From contig NZ_PPXQ01000009.1 of assembly GCF_004798585.1 (NCBI RefSeq), forward strand, positions 62,001 to 126,000: a stretch of 64,000 nucleotides of DNA, given 5' to 3'. The first letter of the stretch is position 1, and each line of letters opens with the position of its first letter. The notes under the pieces were generated by a model, which worked only from the letters and a program-made list of their open reading frames with translations, was not told the DNA's origin and did not search any database. This DNA comes from Massilia sp. Mn16-1_5. GTDB taxonomy: Bacteria; Pseudomonadota; Gammaproteobacteria; Burkholderiales; Burkholderiaceae_D. This document shows, piece by piece, positions 36,082 through 46,485 of the stretch. The translations under genes and the position numbers were made by a program.

Positions 36082-36890
36082 AGAGCAAGAACAAAGACAA
36101 CACTCTGCCGCGCTGGCGCGGACTGGCGCTGGCGGCTGCTAGCTGCGTCGTCCTGGCCGGCTGCGCGGCCCCGAGCAATCCGCAAGACCCGCTGGAAAAA
36201 TTCAACCGCGCTACCTTCGCCTTCAACGACGCGGTCGACCGCGTGGCCCTGAAGCCGGCCGCCACCGCCTACAAGAATGTGCTGCCGGGCTTCGTGCAAA
36301 CGGGCGTCAGCAACTTCTTCGGCAACCTGTCGGATGTCTGGAGCTCGGCGAATAACCTGATGCAGGGCAAGGGTCAGGAAGGCATGAGCGACTTCATGCG
36401 TGTTGCGATCAACTCGACCTTCGGTATCGCCGGCGTGCTCGACATCGCCTCGGAGGCGGGCCTGCAGAAACACAACGAAGATTTCGGCCAGACCCTGGGT
36501 GTGTGGGGCGTTCCAAGCGGTCCCTACTTGATGTTGCCATTGTTGGGCCCATCTACGATTCGTGACACCGCTGCATTGCCTGCTGACATCTGGGCTGATC
36601 CGTGGTCGAACAAGAATCCTGAGCACGTGCGCAACATTGGTGTTGCCGTGCGTGCCGTCGACCAACGTGCCTCGGTGCTGGAAGCATCGAACCTGTTCGA
36701 GGAAGCCGCGCTCGACCGTTACGAGTTCATCCGTGACGGTTACCTGCAACGCCGCCAGAGCCGGATTTACGACGGCGAATCGGGCCCCGAAAAGGATGCG
36801 CCGAAGGAAAAGCCGAAGGATGAAGCGCAGTCGAACACGCAAGTGGTGCCGGAACCGGCATCGAGCGCGACCGAAACGCAGCGGAAGTAA
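36078..36890 (+). CDS. mlaA: Outer-membrane lipoprotein MlaA (VacJ)
   Basis: Outer-membrane component that removes misplaced phospholipids from the outer leaflet and hands them to MlaC. 270 residues with a lipoprotein signal ending in the lipobox VLAGC (Cys about 29). The core matches MlaA: NPQDPLEKFNRATFAFNDAVDRVALKPAA ... NFFGNLSDVWSSANNLMQGK ... FGQTLGVWGVPSGPYLMLPLLGPSTIRDTAA. The final 40 residues are a Lys/Pro/Glu-rich tail. In E. coli the gene is unlinked; here it sits between mlaD and mlaC, giving a complete Mla set in one operon. Confidence 0.95.
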   Translation: MKSKNKDNTLPRWRGLALAAASCVVLAGCAAPSNPQDPLEKFNRATFAFNDAVDRVALKPAATAYKNVLPGFVQTGVSNFFGNLSDVWSSANNLMQGKGQEGMSDFMRVAINSTFGIAGVLDIASEAGLQKHNEDFGQTLGVWGVPSGPYLMLPLLGPSTIRDTAALPADIWADPWSNKNPEHVRNIGVAVRAVDQRASVLEASNLFEEAALDRYEFIRDGYLQRRQSRIYDGESGPEKDAPKEKPKDEAQSNTQVVPEPASSATETQRK

Positions 36891-36964
36891 GAGTTCGTAA
36901 AACAGCTCGCATGCGGCACGACCTGTCCTGCAAGCTGTCTCATCAAATACAGAAAAGAGAGCTT

Positions 36965-37612
36965 ATGAAACCAATCGCCCAACTCATCGCCACCGCCGCT
37001 ACCTTTGCCTTCGCCACCAGCGTGATCGCCGCACCGGCCCCGGCCGCCAACGAGGCACCGGACGTGCTCGTCAAGCGCATCAGCGCCGACGTGATCGAGA
37101 CCGTGAAGTCCGACAAGGACATCCAGGCCGGCAACCGCAACAAGATCATGGAACTCGTCAATTCCAAGATCCTGCCGTATGTCGACGCCGAAAAAATGAC
37201 GGCGCAAGCCGCCGGCCGCTTCTGGCGCCAGGCCACTCCGGAACAGCAAAAGCGCCTGTCGGAAGAATTCCGCACGCTGCTGGTCTACACTTACTCGGGC
37301 GCGCTGTCGCAGATCAAGAACGAAACCATCGAGTTCAAGCCGATGCGTAACGACGCGGCCGACACCGAAGTCGAAGTGCGTTCCCAGGTGAACGTCACCC
37401 GCGGCGAGCCGATCACGCTGAACTACCGCCTGGCCAAGGGTCCGCAAGGCTGGAAGATCTACGACATCAACGTGCTGGGCGCCTGGCTGGTCGAAACCTA
37501 CAAGGGCACCTTCGCGGCCGAGATCAACAAGTCGGGTATCGATGGCCTGATCAACAAACTGGCCGAGCGTAACAAGCAGCTGGCCAGCAAGCCGCTGAAG
37601 GCCCCCAAGTAA
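36965..37612 (+). CDS. mlaC: Periplasmic phospholipid carrier MlaC
   Basis: Soluble periplasmic shuttle between MlaA and MlaD, 215 residues from ATG 36965 (AGAGAG upstream). Signal peptide MKPIAQLIATAATFAFATSVIAAP. The mature protein has the Tol-Ttg2 family pattern: VLVKRISADVIETVKSDKDI, ILPYVDAEKMTAQAAGRFWRQATPEQQKRLSEEFRTLLVYTYSGAL, and VNYRL-type NYRLAKGPQGWKIYDINVLGAWLVETYKGTF. mlaB starts immediately after its stop codon (TAAATG), so translation is tightly linked. Confidence 0.94.
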   Translation: MKPIAQLIATAATFAFATSVIAAPAPAANEAPDVLVKRISADVIETVKSDKDIQAGNRNKIMELVNSKILPYVDAEKMTAQAAGRFWRQATPEQQKRLSEEFRTLLVYTYSGALSQIKNETIEFKPMRNDAADTEVEVRSQVNVTRGEPITLNYRLAKGPQGWKIYDINVLGAWLVETYKGTFAAEINKSGIDGLINKLAERNKQLASKPLKAPK

Positions 37613-37888
37613 ATGGCTGAAGCAAATCCGATGCTCTCGCTCGACGCCCTGACCTTCGAGACCGCCAATGCGGCCCTGGAGCAGGGCTGCGCCGCGATCC
37701 GGGCCGGCGAGACCGTGTTCGACCTGGGCGGCGTGCGCGCCGCCGACTCGTCCGGCGTGGCCCTGCTGCTGGCCTGGCAGCGCCGTGCCCGCGATGCGGG
37801 GCAGAAACTCACATTCATCAACGTGCCAGGCAATATCGATGCGTTGACGCATCTGTACGGCCTGGAAGACGTGCTGGCGCGCGCGTAA
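37613..37888 (+). CDS. mlaB: STAS-domain protein MlaB
   Basis: Cytoplasmic STAS-domain partner that stabilises MlaF in the MlaFEDB complex. 91 residues, the usual size. The STAS core shows VFDLGGVRAADSSGVALLLAWQRRAR, with the conserved D-S-S/T-G segment near residue 42, and ends ALTHLYGLEDVLARA. Position immediately behind mlaC confirms the identity. Confidence 0.9.
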   Translation: MAEANPMLSLDALTFETANAALEQGCAAIRAGETVFDLGGVRAADSSGVALLLAWQRRARDAGQKLTFINVPGNIDALTHLYGLEDVLARA

Positions 37889-37992
37889 TCGCATCGCTGT
37901 TTCCGGGGCGGTCCACACGGCCCCGGATCATTCCTCCCTCTATGCCCACGGCATGTCCAATGCCGCCGGGCTCTTGTATTTCCGATTTCACC

Positions 37993-37998
37993 TATAAT
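37993..37998 (+). promoter_or_regulatory. Consensus -10 hexamer ahead of the ABC-2 exporter genes
   Basis: TATAAT, a perfect -10 box, stands 57 bases ahead of the next gene. A good -35 at the right distance is not obvious. A GC hairpin (CCGGGGC...GCCCCGG, about 37904-37926) between mlaB and this point may end the mla message. Together they suggest a new transcription start within the block. Confidence 0.5.
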
Positions 37999-38054
37999 GG
38001 GCCGTTTCCCCGCCCGGCTTGCGTGCGCCCGCACGGCGGCCACATCCAAGAACA

Positions 38055-38969
38055 ATGACAGCGATCCAGATTAACAGCGTCGAGAAGAGCTACAAGGCCT
38101 TTAAGGCCCTGAAAGGCGTGTCTCTCACCATCGAACAGGGCGAATTCTTCGGCCTGCTCGGCCCCAACGGCGCCGGCAAGACGACCCTGATTTCCACCAT
38201 CGCCGGCCTGATCCGGCCCGACGTCGGCAGCGTGCAGATCCACGGCCACGACGTCGTCACCGATTTCCGCGAAGCCCGCAAGAAGCTGGGCGTCGTGCCG
38301 CAGGAACTGGTGTTCGATCCCTTCTTCACGGTGCGCGAAACCCTGCGCCTGCAGTCGGGATACTTCGGCATCAAGAACAACGACAAGTGGATCGACGAGG
38401 TCATGGAAAACCTCGATTTGACCAGCAAAGCCGACGTCAACATGCGCGCCCTGTCGGGCGGCATGAAGCGGCGCGTACTGGTGGCGCAGGCGCTGGTCCA
38501 TAAACCGCCCGTCATCGTGCTGGACGAGCCGACCGCCGGCGTCGACGTCGAGCTGCGCCAGACCCTCTGGAAATTCATTTCGCGCCTGAACCGCGAAGGC
38601 GGGCACACGGTCGTGCTGACCACCCACTACCTGGAAGAAGCGCAAGCCATGTGCCAGCGCGTGGCCATGCTGAAATCCGGGCAAGTTGTCGCGCTCGACA
38701 CGATGAATGCGCTGCTGCGCCGCGTGTCCGGCTCGCAACTGATCGTGCACCTGAAAAGCGGCGACTTGCCGCAAGACCTGCGCCACCTGGTCTCGCATGA
38801 CGAGCACCAGAATGGCAACAAATACAGCCTGCGCGTGAACGATTACGCCGAGGTCGAGCCGATCCTGGCACGCCTGCGCGCGAGCGGCGCCGTCATCGAC
38901 GAGATGCAGCTGCAGCAAGCCGATCTCGAAGATATCTTCCTGCAAATCATGGAAAAGGGTGCCCTGTGA
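38055..38969 (+). CDS. ABC transporter ATP-binding protein (YadG-like, ABC-2 type)
   Basis: ATPase subunit of an ABC-2-type exporter, 304 residues from ATG 38055. Walker A GPNGAGKTTL near 40, signature LSGGMKRRVL near 137, Walker B VIVLDEPTAGVD near 158, switch VLTTHYLEEA. The C-terminal 80 residues form the extra domain usual for this subgroup (LLRRVSGSQLIVHLKSGDL...). The permease gene overlaps it by four bases. Similar to E. coli YadG, whose substrate is unknown; placement between mlaB and ibaG hints at an envelope role (inference). Confidence 0.9.
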   Translation: MTAIQINSVEKSYKAFKALKGVSLTIEQGEFFGLLGPNGAGKTTLISTIAGLIRPDVGSVQIHGHDVVTDFREARKKLGVVPQELVFDPFFTVRETLRLQSGYFGIKNNDKWIDEVMENLDLTSKADVNMRALSGGMKRRVLVAQALVHKPPVIVLDEPTAGVDVELRQTLWKFISRLNREGGHTVVLTTHYLEEAQAMCQRVAMLKSGQVVALDTMNALLRRVSGSQLIVHLKSGDLPQDLRHLVSHDEHQNGNKYSLRVNDYAEVEPILARLRASGAVIDEMQLQQADLEDIFLQIMEKGAL

Positions 38970-39733
38970 GCGTCGTGTCCGTAGGGTTCCGTACCCTGTT
39001 CTACAAAGAGATGCTGCGCTTCTGGAAAGTCGCGACGCAGACGATTGCCGCGCCGATCCTGACGGCCATGCTCTACCTGCTGATCTTCGGCCACGTGCTG
39101 GAAGGGCGGGTCGAGGTGTATCCGGGCGTGTCCTACACCGCCTTCCTGGTGCCGGGCCTGGTGATGATGAGCGTGCTGCAGAATGCCTTCGCCAACTCGT
39201 CGTCCTCGCTGATCCAGTCCAAGATCACGGGCAACCTGGTCTTCATCCTGCTGCCGCCGCTGTCGCACTGGGAAATCCTGCTCGCCTATGTGGCCGCGTC
39301 CGTCGTGCGTGGCCTGGCGGTCGGCGCCGGCGTGTTCGCGATCACCGCCTGGTTCGCGCACCTGAGCTTTGCGGCGCCGCTGTGGATCATCGTGTTCGCC
39401 ATCATGGGCGCGGCCATCCTCGGCACGCTGGGCGTGATCGCCGGTATCTGGGCCGATAAATTCGACCAGCTGGCCGCGTTCCAGAACTTCCTGATCATGC
39501 CGGCCACCTTCCTGGCCGGGGTGTTCTATTCGATCCACTCGCTGCCCGCATTCTGGCAGGCGGTCTCGCATTTCAACCCGTTCTTTTATATGATTGACGG
39601 GTTCCGCCACGGCTTCTTCGGCCAGTCCGACATCTCGCCGTGGACCAGCCTTGCCATCGTCTGCGCCTTCTTCGCGGTGCTCGCGGCAGTGGCGATCAAT
39701 TTGCTCCGCCGCGGCTACAAGCTGCGTCACTGA
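38966..39733 (+). CDS. ABC-2 type transporter permease (YadH-like)
   Basis: Permease of the exporter encoded with the preceding ATPase; 255 residues from a GTG start, with about six membrane segments. Family features include YPGVSYTAFLVPGLVMMSVLQNAFANSSSSLIQSKITGNLVFILLPPLSHWEILLAY and the C-terminal LPAFWQAVSHFNPFFYMIDGFRHGFFG, typical of ABC2_membrane proteins. Substrate unknown. Confidence 0.9.
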   Translation: MSVVSVGFRTLFYKEMLRFWKVATQTIAAPILTAMLYLLIFGHVLEGRVEVYPGVSYTAFLVPGLVMMSVLQNAFANSSSSLIQSKITGNLVFILLPPLSHWEILLAYVAASVVRGLAVGAGVFAITAWFAHLSFAAPLWIIVFAIMGAAILGTLGVIAGIWADKFDQLAAFQNFLIMPATFLAGVFYSIHSLPAFWQAVSHFNPFFYMIDGFRHGFFGQSDISPWTSLAIVCAFFAVLAAVAINLLRRGYKLRH

Positions 39734-39749
39734 AACCTTAGGAATTATC

Positions 39750-39986
39750 GTGTCGACCACTCCAGAACTGATCCACAGCTACATCGAAAACGGCCTGCAA
39801 TGCACGCACCTGCAAGTCGAGGGCGATGGCCGTCACTTCTCGGCCCTGATCGTGTCCCCGGCCTTTGCCGGCAAGCGTCCGATCCAGCGCCACCAGCTGG
39901 TCTATGCGGCGCTGGGCGACCGCATGCGCGAAGAAATCCACGCGCTGTCGATGAAGACCCTGACCCCTGAAGAATACGGAGGCTAA
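39750..39986 (+). CDS. ibaG: BolA-family protein IbaG
   Basis: Small BolA-like protein of 78 residues that, in other proteobacteria, binds monothiol glutaredoxin and an Fe-S cluster and is linked to acid stress and envelope integrity. Start GTG 39750, with AGGA a short distance upstream; the open frame reaching 39594 is inside the permease gene. Conserved features: THLQVEGDGRHFSALIVSPAFAGKRPIQRHQLVYAALGDRM, including the cluster-binding His region. It abuts murA with no gap, as in E. coli (mlaB-ibaG-murA). Its likely partner GrxD is encoded at 16107-16418. Confidence 0.92.
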   Translation: MSTTPELIHSYIENGLQCTHLQVEGDGRHFSALIVSPAFAGKRPIQRHQLVYAALGDRMREEIHALSMKTLTPEEYGG

Positions 39987-41237
39987 ATGGACAAGCTTCA
40001 AATTGTTGGCGGCAAGCGCCTGAACGGCGAGATCGCGGTATCGGGCGCCAAGAACGCGGCGCTGCCGATCCTGTGCGCAGGCCTACTGAGCAGCGGCGAC
40101 GTCGAACTGTCGAACGTGCCGCGCCTGCACGACGTCAAGACCATCCTGAAACTGCTCGAGCAGACCGGCCTGAAGGTGACCCAGGACGACGAAAACGTCA
40201 CCCTGAACGGCGCCAACATCACCAGCCTGGAAGCGCCGTATGAACTGGTGAAGACCATGCGCGCCTCGATCCTGGTGCTCGGTCCCCTGCTGGCGCGCTT
40301 CGGCGAAGCCAAGGTGTCCTTGCCGGGCGGCTGCGCGATCGGTTCGCGCCCTGTCGACCAGCACATCAAGGGCCTGCGCGCGATGGGCGCCGAGATCACC
40401 ATCGAAGGCGGCTACATCTACGCCAAGGCGAAAAAGCTGAAGGGCGCGCGCATCCTGACCGACATGATCACGGTCACCGGCACCGAAAACCTCCTGATGG
40501 CCGCGACCCTGGCCGAAGGCGAGACGGTGCTGGAAAACGCGGCACGCGAACCGGAAGTCACGGACCTCGCCAACCTGCTGGTGGCAATGGGCGCGAAGAT
40601 CGAAGGCATCGGCACCGATCGCCTGGTGATCCAGGGCGTCTCCGAACTGCATGGCGCCAAGCACGCCGTGATCTCGGACCGCATCGAAGCGGCGACTTTC
40701 CTGTGCGCGGTCGCGGCCACCGGCGGCGACATCGTGCTGACCAATACCCGCACCGACATCTTCGACGTCGCGCTGGATAAGCTGCGCGAAGTCGGCCTGC
40801 AGATGGACATCGGTTCGAATACGATCCGTGCGCGCATGGACGGCCGTCCGCAGCCGGTCTCGTTCCGCACGACCGAATACCCGGGCTTCCCGACCGACAT
40901 GCAGGCCCAGTTCATGGCCGTGAACACGATCGCCGCCGGCCCGAGCCGCGTGACCGAGACCATTTTTGAAAACCGCTTCATGCACGTGCAGGAGATGAAC
41001 CGCCTCGGCGCCTTCATCTCGACCGAGGGGAATACGGCCTTCATCAAGGGCGTCGAACGCCTGGTGGGCGCGCCCGTGATGGCGACCGACCTGCGCGCCT
41101 CGGCTTCGCTGGTGATCGCCGGCATGGCGGCCGAAGGAACGACCCTGATCGACCGCATCTACCACCTCGACCGCGGCTACGACCGCATGGAAGTCAAATT
41201 GTCGAAGGTGGGCGCCGACATCGTGCGCATCAAATAA
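39987..41237 (+). CDS. murA: UDP-N-acetylglucosamine 1-carboxyvinyltransferase
   Basis: First committed enzyme of peptidoglycan synthesis: transfers enolpyruvate from PEP to UDP-GlcNAc; target of fosfomycin. 416 residues, standard size. N-terminus [29 protein letters not shown]; the catalytic, fosfomycin-reactive Cys is retained ([15 protein letters not shown], near residue 117); C-terminal [34 protein letters not shown]. Starts directly after the ibaG stop. hisG follows after seven bases. Confidence 0.97.
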   Translation: MDKLQIVGGKRLNGEIAVSGAKNAALPILCAGLLSSGDVELSNVPRLHDVKTILKLLEQTGLKVTQDDENVTLNGANITSLEAPYELVKTMRASILVLGPLLARFGEAKVSLPGGCAIGSRPVDQHIKGLRAMGAEITIEGGYIYAKAKKLKGARILTDMITVTGTENLLMAATLAEGETVLENAAREPEVTDLANLLVAMGAKIEGIGTDRLVIQGVSELHGAKHAVISDRIEAATFLCAVAATGGDIVLTNTRTDIFDVALDKLREVGLQMDIGSNTIRARMDGRPQPVSFRTTEYPGFPTDMQAQFMAVNTIAAGPSRVTETIFENRFMHVQEMNRLGAFISTEGNTAFIKGVERLVGAPVMATDLRASASLVIAGMAAEGTTLIDRIYHLDRGYDRMEVKLSKVGADIVRIK

Positions 41238-41244
41238 AAGAGCT

Positions 41245-41928
41245 ATGAGCATCGCAACACAATCGACCGACTCCGGTCTGATCCTCGCGCTCTCGAAAGG
41301 GCGCATTTTCGAAGACACGCTGCCGCTGCTGGAAGCGGCCGGCATCGTCGTCACCGAGAATCCGGAAACCTCGCGTAAACTCATCCTGGCGACCAACGAT
41401 CCGGGTGTACGCGTGCTGATCGTGCGCGCCAGCGACGTGCCGACCTATGTGCAGTACGGCGCGGCCGATTTCGGCGTGGCCGGCAAGGACGTACTGCTCG
41501 AGCACGGCGGCGAAGGGCTATATCAACCGGTCGACCTGAACATCGCCTGCTGCCGCATGTCGGTGGCGGTGAATGCCGGCTTCGATTACGAGACCGCCGT
41601 GCGCCAGGGCGCGCGCCTGCGCGTGGCGACCAAGTTCACCCACACCGCGCGCGAGCATTTCGCCAGCAAGGGCGTGCACGTCGACCTCATCAAACTGTAC
41701 GGCTCGATGGAACTGGCGCCGCTGGTCGGCCTGTCGGACGCCATCGTCGACGTGGTCTCGACCGGCAACACGCTGCGCGCGAACAACCTGGTCGAAGTCG
41801 AGAAGATCATGGAGATCTCCTCGCGCCTGGTCGTCAACCAGGCCGCCTTGAAACTCAAGCGCGCACGCCTGCAACCCATCATCGAGGCTTTCGAAAAAGC
41901 GTCGGCACTTCAAACGAAACAAGGCTGA
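41245..41928 (+). CDS. hisG: ATP phosphoribosyltransferase, short form
   Basis: First enzyme of histidine synthesis (ATP + PRPP). 227 residues: this is the short HisG that lacks the regulatory ACT-like C-terminal domain and works with HisZ. Core motifs: [50 protein letters not shown], and [17 protein letters not shown] (PRPP loop). hisZ is not in the window; in this group it is usually unlinked. There is no room for a leader-peptide attenuator ahead of hisG, so histidine control must be elsewhere or through HisZ feedback. Confidence 0.95.
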   Translation: MSIATQSTDSGLILALSKGRIFEDTLPLLEAAGIVVTENPETSRKLILATNDPGVRVLIVRASDVPTYVQYGAADFGVAGKDVLLEHGGEGLYQPVDLNIACCRMSVAVNAGFDYETAVRQGARLRVATKFTHTAREHFASKGVHVDLIKLYGSMELAPLVGLSDAIVDVVSTGNTLRANNLVEVEKIMEISSRLVVNQAALKLKRARLQPIIEAFEKASALQTKQG

Positions 41929-41931
41929 ACC

Positions 41932-43248
41932 ATGGCAGTACAGATCCGCACACTCGACTCCACCCACGACGGTTTCAAACAGCAGCTGCATGCGCTGCTG
42001 GCGTTCGAGGCCGAGACCGACGACGCGATCGAAACGGCCGTGAGTAAGATCCTGGCCGATGTGAAGAAACGCGGTAACGCCGCCGTGCTCGAGTACACGA
42101 ATCGTTTCGACCGCGTGAACGCGCAGGACGTGGCCGCCTTCGACCTGCCGCAAAGCGAATTGCAGGCCGCACTCAGCGCGTTGCCCGACGCCCAGCGCCA
42201 GGCGCTGCAGACGGCCGCTGAACGGATCCGCGTGTTCCACGAGCGCCAGAAGCAAGAACTGAACGGTTTTACCTATACCGAGCCGGATGGCACGGTGCTG
42301 GGCCAGCGCGTCACGCCGCTCGACCGCGTCGGTATCTACGTCCCCGGCGGTAAAGCCGCGTATCCCTCGTCGGTCCTGATGAATGCGATTCCGGCGCAGG
42401 TAGCCGGCGTCAAGGACATCGTGATGGTGGTGCCGACTCCGGACGGCGTGAAAAACCAGATGGTGCTGGCCGCCGCCGCGATTGCCGGCGTGACGCGCGT
42501 TATCACCATCGGCGGCGCCCAAGCCGTCGCGGCCCTCGCTTACGGCACCGAGACGATTCCGGCCGTCGATAAGATCGTCGGCCCCGGCAACGCCTATGTC
42601 GCCGCTGCCAAGCGCCGCGTGTTCGGCACGGTCGGCATCGACATGATCGCCGGTCCTTCGGAAATCCTGGTGCTGTGCGACGGCACGACCGACCCGGACT
42701 GGGTCGCGATGGACCTGTTCTCGCAGGCCGAGCACGACGAACTGGCGCAGGCAATTTTGCTGTGCCCGGACGCCGAGTACATCGCGCGCGTGCAAGCCAG
42801 CATTCACAAGCTGCTGCCTACCATGCCGCGTCACGAAACCATCACCACCTCGCTGACCGACCGCGGCGCGCTCATCAAAGTGCGCGACATGGACGAGGCC
42901 TGCGCGATCGCCAACGACATCGCCGCCGAGCACCTGGAAATCTCGGCGGAAAACCCGCAGCAATGGGCCGACAAAATCCGCCACGCGGGTGCGATGTTCA
43001 TCGGCCGCTTCTCGTCCGAATCGCTGGGCGATTACTGCTGCGGTCCGAACCACGTGCTGCCGACTTCGCGCACGGCGCGTTTCTCGTCGCCGCTGGGCGT
43101 GTACGATTTCCAGAAGCGCTCTTCGATCCTGCACGTGAGCGAGGCGGGTGCCCAGACCCTGGGTAAAGTGGCGGCCGAACTGGCCTACGGCGAAGGTCTG
43201 CAGGCGCACGCGCGCAGCGCCGAGCTGCGTCTAAAGTCCAAGTCATGA
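41932..43248 (+). CDS. hisD: Histidinol dehydrogenase
   Basis: Catalyses the last two oxidations of histidine synthesis (histidinol to histidine, NAD-dependent, Zn enzyme). 438 residues. Signature motifs: [77 protein letters not shown], and [14 protein letters not shown] carrying zinc and catalytic residues; [25 protein letters not shown] near the end. The stop overlaps the start of the methyltransferase gene by four bases. Confidence 0.97.
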   Translation: MAVQIRTLDSTHDGFKQQLHALLAFEAETDDAIETAVSKILADVKKRGNAAVLEYTNRFDRVNAQDVAAFDLPQSELQAALSALPDAQRQALQTAAERIRVFHERQKQELNGFTYTEPDGTVLGQRVTPLDRVGIYVPGGKAAYPSSVLMNAIPAQVAGVKDIVMVVPTPDGVKNQMVLAAAAIAGVTRVITIGGAQAVAALAYGTETIPAVDKIVGPGNAYVAAAKRRVFGTVGIDMIAGPSEILVLCDGTTDPDWVAMDLFSQAEHDELAQAILLCPDAEYIARVQASIHKLLPTMPRHETITTSLTDRGALIKVRDMDEACAIANDIAAEHLEISAENPQQWADKIRHAGAMFIGRFSSESLGDYCCGPNHVLPTSRTARFSSPLGVYDFQKRSSILHVSEAGAQTLGKVAAELAYGEGLQAHARSAELRLKSKS

Positions 43249-44090
43249 CGGACTGGGTCAACCAGGTCTTCTGCGAGGATGCGCTGGCGGGCCTGGCGCG
43301 CATCCCCGACAGTTCGGTCGACCTGATCCTGACCGACCCGCCCTACAACCTCGGCAAGGACTACGGCAACGGCTCCGACCAGCAAAGCGTCGAAGCCTAC
43401 CTGGAGTGGACCGAACGCTGGATCGACGCCGCGCTGCCGAAGCTCAAGCCCAACGGCAGCCTGTACATCTTCCTCACCTGGCGCTTCGCGCCCGAGATCT
43501 TCGTCATGCTGAAAAAACGCATGACGATGATGAACGAGATTATCTGGGACCGCCGCGTGCCCTCGATGGGCGGCAGCGTGCGCAGCTTCAGTTCCGTGCA
43601 CGACACCATCGGCTTTTTTGTGAACCGCAAGGATTACTACTTCGATCTCGACTCGGTGCGCATTCCCTATGACGCGGCGACCAAGAAGGCGCGCTCGCGC
43701 TCGATCTTCGTCGGCGCCAAGTGGCTCGAAGTTGGCTACAACCCGAAGGATTTATGGAGCGTGTCGCGCCTGCACCGCGAGCATCCGGAGCGCGCCGACC
43801 ATCCGACCCAGAAGCCGTTGGAAATCATCGAACGCATGATCAAGGCGTCCTGCCCACCAGGCGGCGTCGTGCTTGACCCCTTCATGGGCAGCGGCACCAC
43901 GGCGATCGCCGCGCGCCGCCTGGGGCGCCAGTACGCCGGGTTCGAACTCAATCCTGAGTACTGCGCCATCATCGACGCGCGCCTGGCCGCGCCGGAACCG
44001 CAACTGACCATCAAACAACGCAAGAGTATCGCCCGCGCCGCCAAGCTCGATGCGCGCGCCGGCGCTGCCACCACCGAGGAACAAGCATGA
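43245..44090 (+). CDS. DNA methyltransferase, beta class (N6-adenine / N4-cytosine), orphan, inside the his operon
   Basis: Site-specific DNA methyltransferase of 281 residues. Motif IV, DPPY, lies first (residues 31-34, [12 protein letters not shown]) and the AdoMet-binding motif I comes late (DPFMGSGTT, from 211), with the target-recognition region between; this order defines the beta class. DPPY (rather than SPPY) favours N6-adenine methylation. [25 protein letters not shown] and [14 protein letters not shown] are further conserved parts. The last 30 residues are Ala/Lys-rich. No restriction endonuclease gene is nearby, so it is an orphan, possibly regulatory, enzyme. It overlaps both hisD and hisC by four bases and is therefore expressed with histidine synthesis. 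Target sequence unknown. Confidence 0.92.
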   Translation: MTDWVNQVFCEDALAGLARIPDSSVDLILTDPPYNLGKDYGNGSDQQSVEAYLEWTERWIDAALPKLKPNGSLYIFLTWRFAPEIFVMLKKRMTMMNEIIWDRRVPSMGGSVRSFSSVHDTIGFFVNRKDYYFDLDSVRIPYDAATKKARSRSIFVGAKWLEVGYNPKDLWSVSRLHREHPERADHPTQKPLEIIERMIKASCPPGGVVLDPFMGSGTTAIAARRLGRQYAGFELNPEYCAIIDARLAAPEPQLTIKQRKSIARAAKLDARAGAATTEEQA

Positions 44091-45181
44091 GTATCGATAA
44101 CCTGATCGCCAACGTGATCCGCGCCGACGTGCGCGCTGCCGGCGCCTACGTGGTGCCCGATGCGTCCGGCTTCATCAAGCTCGACGCGATGGAAAACCCG
44201 TACGAGCTGCCGGCCGAACTGCGCCAGGAACTGGGCCAGCGCCTGGCCGACGCCGTGCTGAACCGCTATCCGGTGGCGTCCTACGCGACGCTGAAGGAAA
44301 AAGTAAAAAACAAGCTCGGCATCCCGGCCGGCTTCGATGTCATGCTCGGCAACGGGTCCGATGAGCTGATCCAGATCGTGACCACGACGGTGGCGAGCCA
44401 GGAACGGCGCGCGTCCGTGCTGGCCCCGGTGCCGGCCTTCGTCATGTATGCGCGCTCGGCCCAGTTCGCGGGCGCCGACTTCGTCGGCGTGAAGCTGAAA
44501 GCCGACTTCACGCTCGACATGGAAGCCATGCTGGCGGCGATCGCCCTGCACCGGCCGGCCGTCGTATTCCTGGCCTACCCGAACAACCCGACCGGCAACC
44601 TGTTCGCCGTCGAGGATATCGAGGCGATCCTGCACGCGCAGGGCGAGCACGGCATCGTGGTGTTGGACGAAGCGTATCAACCCTTCGCCCGCGAAACCTT
44701 CATGGACCGCGTGAAAGAGTTCGAGAACCTGGTCGTGATGCGCACCGTCTCCAAACTCGGCCTGGCCGGCATCCGCCTCGGCTACATGACGGCCGCGCCC
44801 GAGCTGCTGGCCGAGTTCGAGAAGGTGCGTCCACCCTACAACGTCAACGTGCTGACCCAGGTGGCGGCCGAGTTCGTGCTCGAGCATATCGATGTACTCG
44901 ACGCCCAGGCCGCCAGCATCAATGCCGAGCGCGAGCGCCTGAGCGCCGAACTGGCGGCGCTGCCGGGAGTCGAAGTATTTGCTTCAAGCGCGAATTTCAT
45001 TTTGCTGCGCGTGCCGGATGCCGCCGCCGTCTGCGCAAAAGTGTACGACGCAAGGGTGCTGATCAAGAATTTGAGTAAAATGCACGGGATGCTGGCCAAT
45101 TGCATCCGCGTCACGGTCAGCACCCCGGAAGAAAATTCCGCATTCCTGAATGCCCTCAAGGCCGCGCTGACGCAAGCGTAG
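44087..45181 (+). CDS. hisC: Histidinol-phosphate aminotransferase
   Basis: PLP-dependent aminotransferase converting imidazole-acetol phosphate to histidinol phosphate. 364 residues. Substrate/PLP features: [15 protein letters not shown] near the N-terminus, [12 protein letters not shown] near 85, [13 protein letters not shown] near 162, [11 protein letters not shown] near 190 and the PLP lysine in [15 protein letters not shown] near 223. It overlaps the upstream methyltransferase gene by four bases; hisB follows after 27 bases. Confidence 0.96.
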   Translation: MSIDNLIANVIRADVRAAGAYVVPDASGFIKLDAMENPYELPAELRQELGQRLADAVLNRYPVASYATLKEKVKNKLGIPAGFDVMLGNGSDELIQIVTTTVASQERRASVLAPVPAFVMYARSAQFAGADFVGVKLKADFTLDMEAMLAAIALHRPAVVFLAYPNNPTGNLFAVEDIEAILHAQGEHGIVVLDEAYQPFARETFMDRVKEFENLVVMRTVSKLGLAGIRLGYMTAAPELLAEFEKVRPPYNVNVLTQVAAEFVLEHIDVLDAQAASINAERERLSAELAALPGVEVFASSANFILLRVPDAAAVCAKVYDARVLIKNLSKMHGMLANCIRVTVSTPEENSAFLNALKAALTQA

Positions 45182-45208
45182 GCGGCCCTGAACCGACGAG
45201 CACCCCTC

Positions 45209-45799
45209 ATGACCCGCACCGCAGACATCACCCGCAACACCAACGAGACGCAGATCCGCGTCTCGGTCAACCTCGACGGTACCGGCCGCCAGAAACTGAA
45301 CACCGGCGTGCCCTTCCTCGACCACATGCTCGACCAGATCGCGCGCCACGGCATGATCGACCTGGAAGTCGAGGCCGTCGGCGACCTGCACATCGACGCC
45401 CACCACACGGTCGAGGACACCGGCATCACGCTCGGCATGGCGATCGCCAAGGCGGTCGGCGACAAGAAAGGCATGACCCGCTACGGCCATTCCTACGTGC
45501 CGCTGGACGAGGCGCTGTCGCGCGTGGTCATCGATTTCTCGGGCCGTCCCGGCCTGGAAATGCACATCCCCTGGACGCGCGCGATGATCGGCACCTACGA
45601 CGTCGACCTGACGGGCGAATTCTTCCGCGGCTTCGTCAACCACGCCGGCGTCACCCTGCACATCGATAACCTGCGCGGCGTGAACGCGCACCACCAGTGC
45701 GAGACGGTCTTCAAAGCCTTCGGGCGCGCGCTGCGCATGGCGACCACGCTCGACGAGCGCGCCGCCGGCATCATCCCGTCCACCAAAGGCAGCCTGTAA
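45209..45799 (+). CDS. hisB: Imidazoleglycerol-phosphate dehydratase
   Basis: Dehydrates imidazole-glycerol phosphate; monofunctional form of 196 residues without the phosphatase domain found in E. coli HisB. The Mn-binding His/Glu motifs are visible: [11 protein letters not shown] near 70, [14 protein letters not shown] near 140, and [17 protein letters not shown] near 160. A separate histidinol-phosphate phosphatase must be encoded elsewhere; none is seen here. Confidence 0.96.
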   Translation: MTRTADITRNTNETQIRVSVNLDGTGRQKLNTGVPFLDHMLDQIARHGMIDLEVEAVGDLHIDAHHTVEDTGITLGMAIAKAVGDKKGMTRYGHSYVPLDEALSRVVIDFSGRPGLEMHIPWTRAMIGTYDVDLTGEFFRGFVNHAGVTLHIDNLRGVNAHHQCETVFKAFGRALRMATTLDERAAGIIPSTKGSL

Positions 45800-45803
45800 G
45801 CTT

Positions 45804-46445
45804 ATGGCGAACAAGATCGTAGTAGTGGATGGCCTGGGCAACCTGCGTTCGGTAGCGCAGGCCCTGCGCGCCGCGGCGCCGGAGGCCGACATCCTGGTCT
45901 CGAACCAGGCCGCCGACATCGACGCCGCCGACCGTATCGTGCTGCCGGGCCAGGGCGCGATGCGCGACTGCATGAACAGCCTGCGCGAATCCGGCGCCGA
46001 GGAAGCCCTGCTGCGCGCCGTGAAAACCCGTCCGGTGATGGGCGTCTGCGTCGGCGAACAGATGCTATTCGACGAGAGCGAAGAAAATGGCGGCACCCCG
46101 GGCCTCGGTATCCTGCCGGGCAAGGTGGTACGGTTCCAGTTAGATGGAAAGGTGCAGGCCGACGGCTCACGTTTTAAAGTGCCGCAGATGGGCTGGAACC
46201 GCGTCCGGCAGACCCGCAGCCACCCGCTGTGGGACGGCGTCGACGATAGTACCTATTTCTACTTCGTGCACAGCTATTACGTCGCGCCGGACGTCGCGAG
46301 CGACACCATTGGCGAGACCGACTACGGCGGCCTGTACACCTGCGCCGTCGCACGCGACAATCTGGTCGCCACCCAGTTCCACCCCGAGAAAAGCGCGGCC
46401 GCCGGGCTGCGCCTGTACCGCAATTTCATCCACTGGAATCCGTGA
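45804..46445 (+). CDS. hisH: Imidazole glycerol phosphate synthase, glutaminase subunit
   Basis: Class-I glutamine amidotransferase that feeds ammonia to HisF. 213 residues with the nucleophile in [11 protein letters not shown] (near residue 80) and the His-Glu pair in TQFHPEKS (near 190). The oxyanion-strand segment [10 protein letters not shown] is at the N-terminus. Begins four bases after hisB. Confidence 0.95.
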   Translation: MANKIVVVDGLGNLRSVAQALRAAAPEADILVSNQAADIDAADRIVLPGQGAMRDCMNSLRESGAEEALLRAVKTRPVMGVCVGEQMLFDESEENGGTPGLGILPGKVVRFQLDGKVQADGSRFKVPQMGWNRVRQTRSHPLWDGVDDSTYFYFVHSYYVAPDVASDTIGETDYGGLYTCAVARDNLVATQFHPEKSAAAGLRLYRNFIHWNP

Positions 46446-46485
46446 CGTTTAACCTCACTCCACCGTTCACTTACACACCACGACC

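Noticed and set aside
41238-41244. Histidine attenuator or riboswitch ahead of hisG
   Set aside because: Only seven bases separate murA and hisG; there is no space for a leader peptide or structured RNA.
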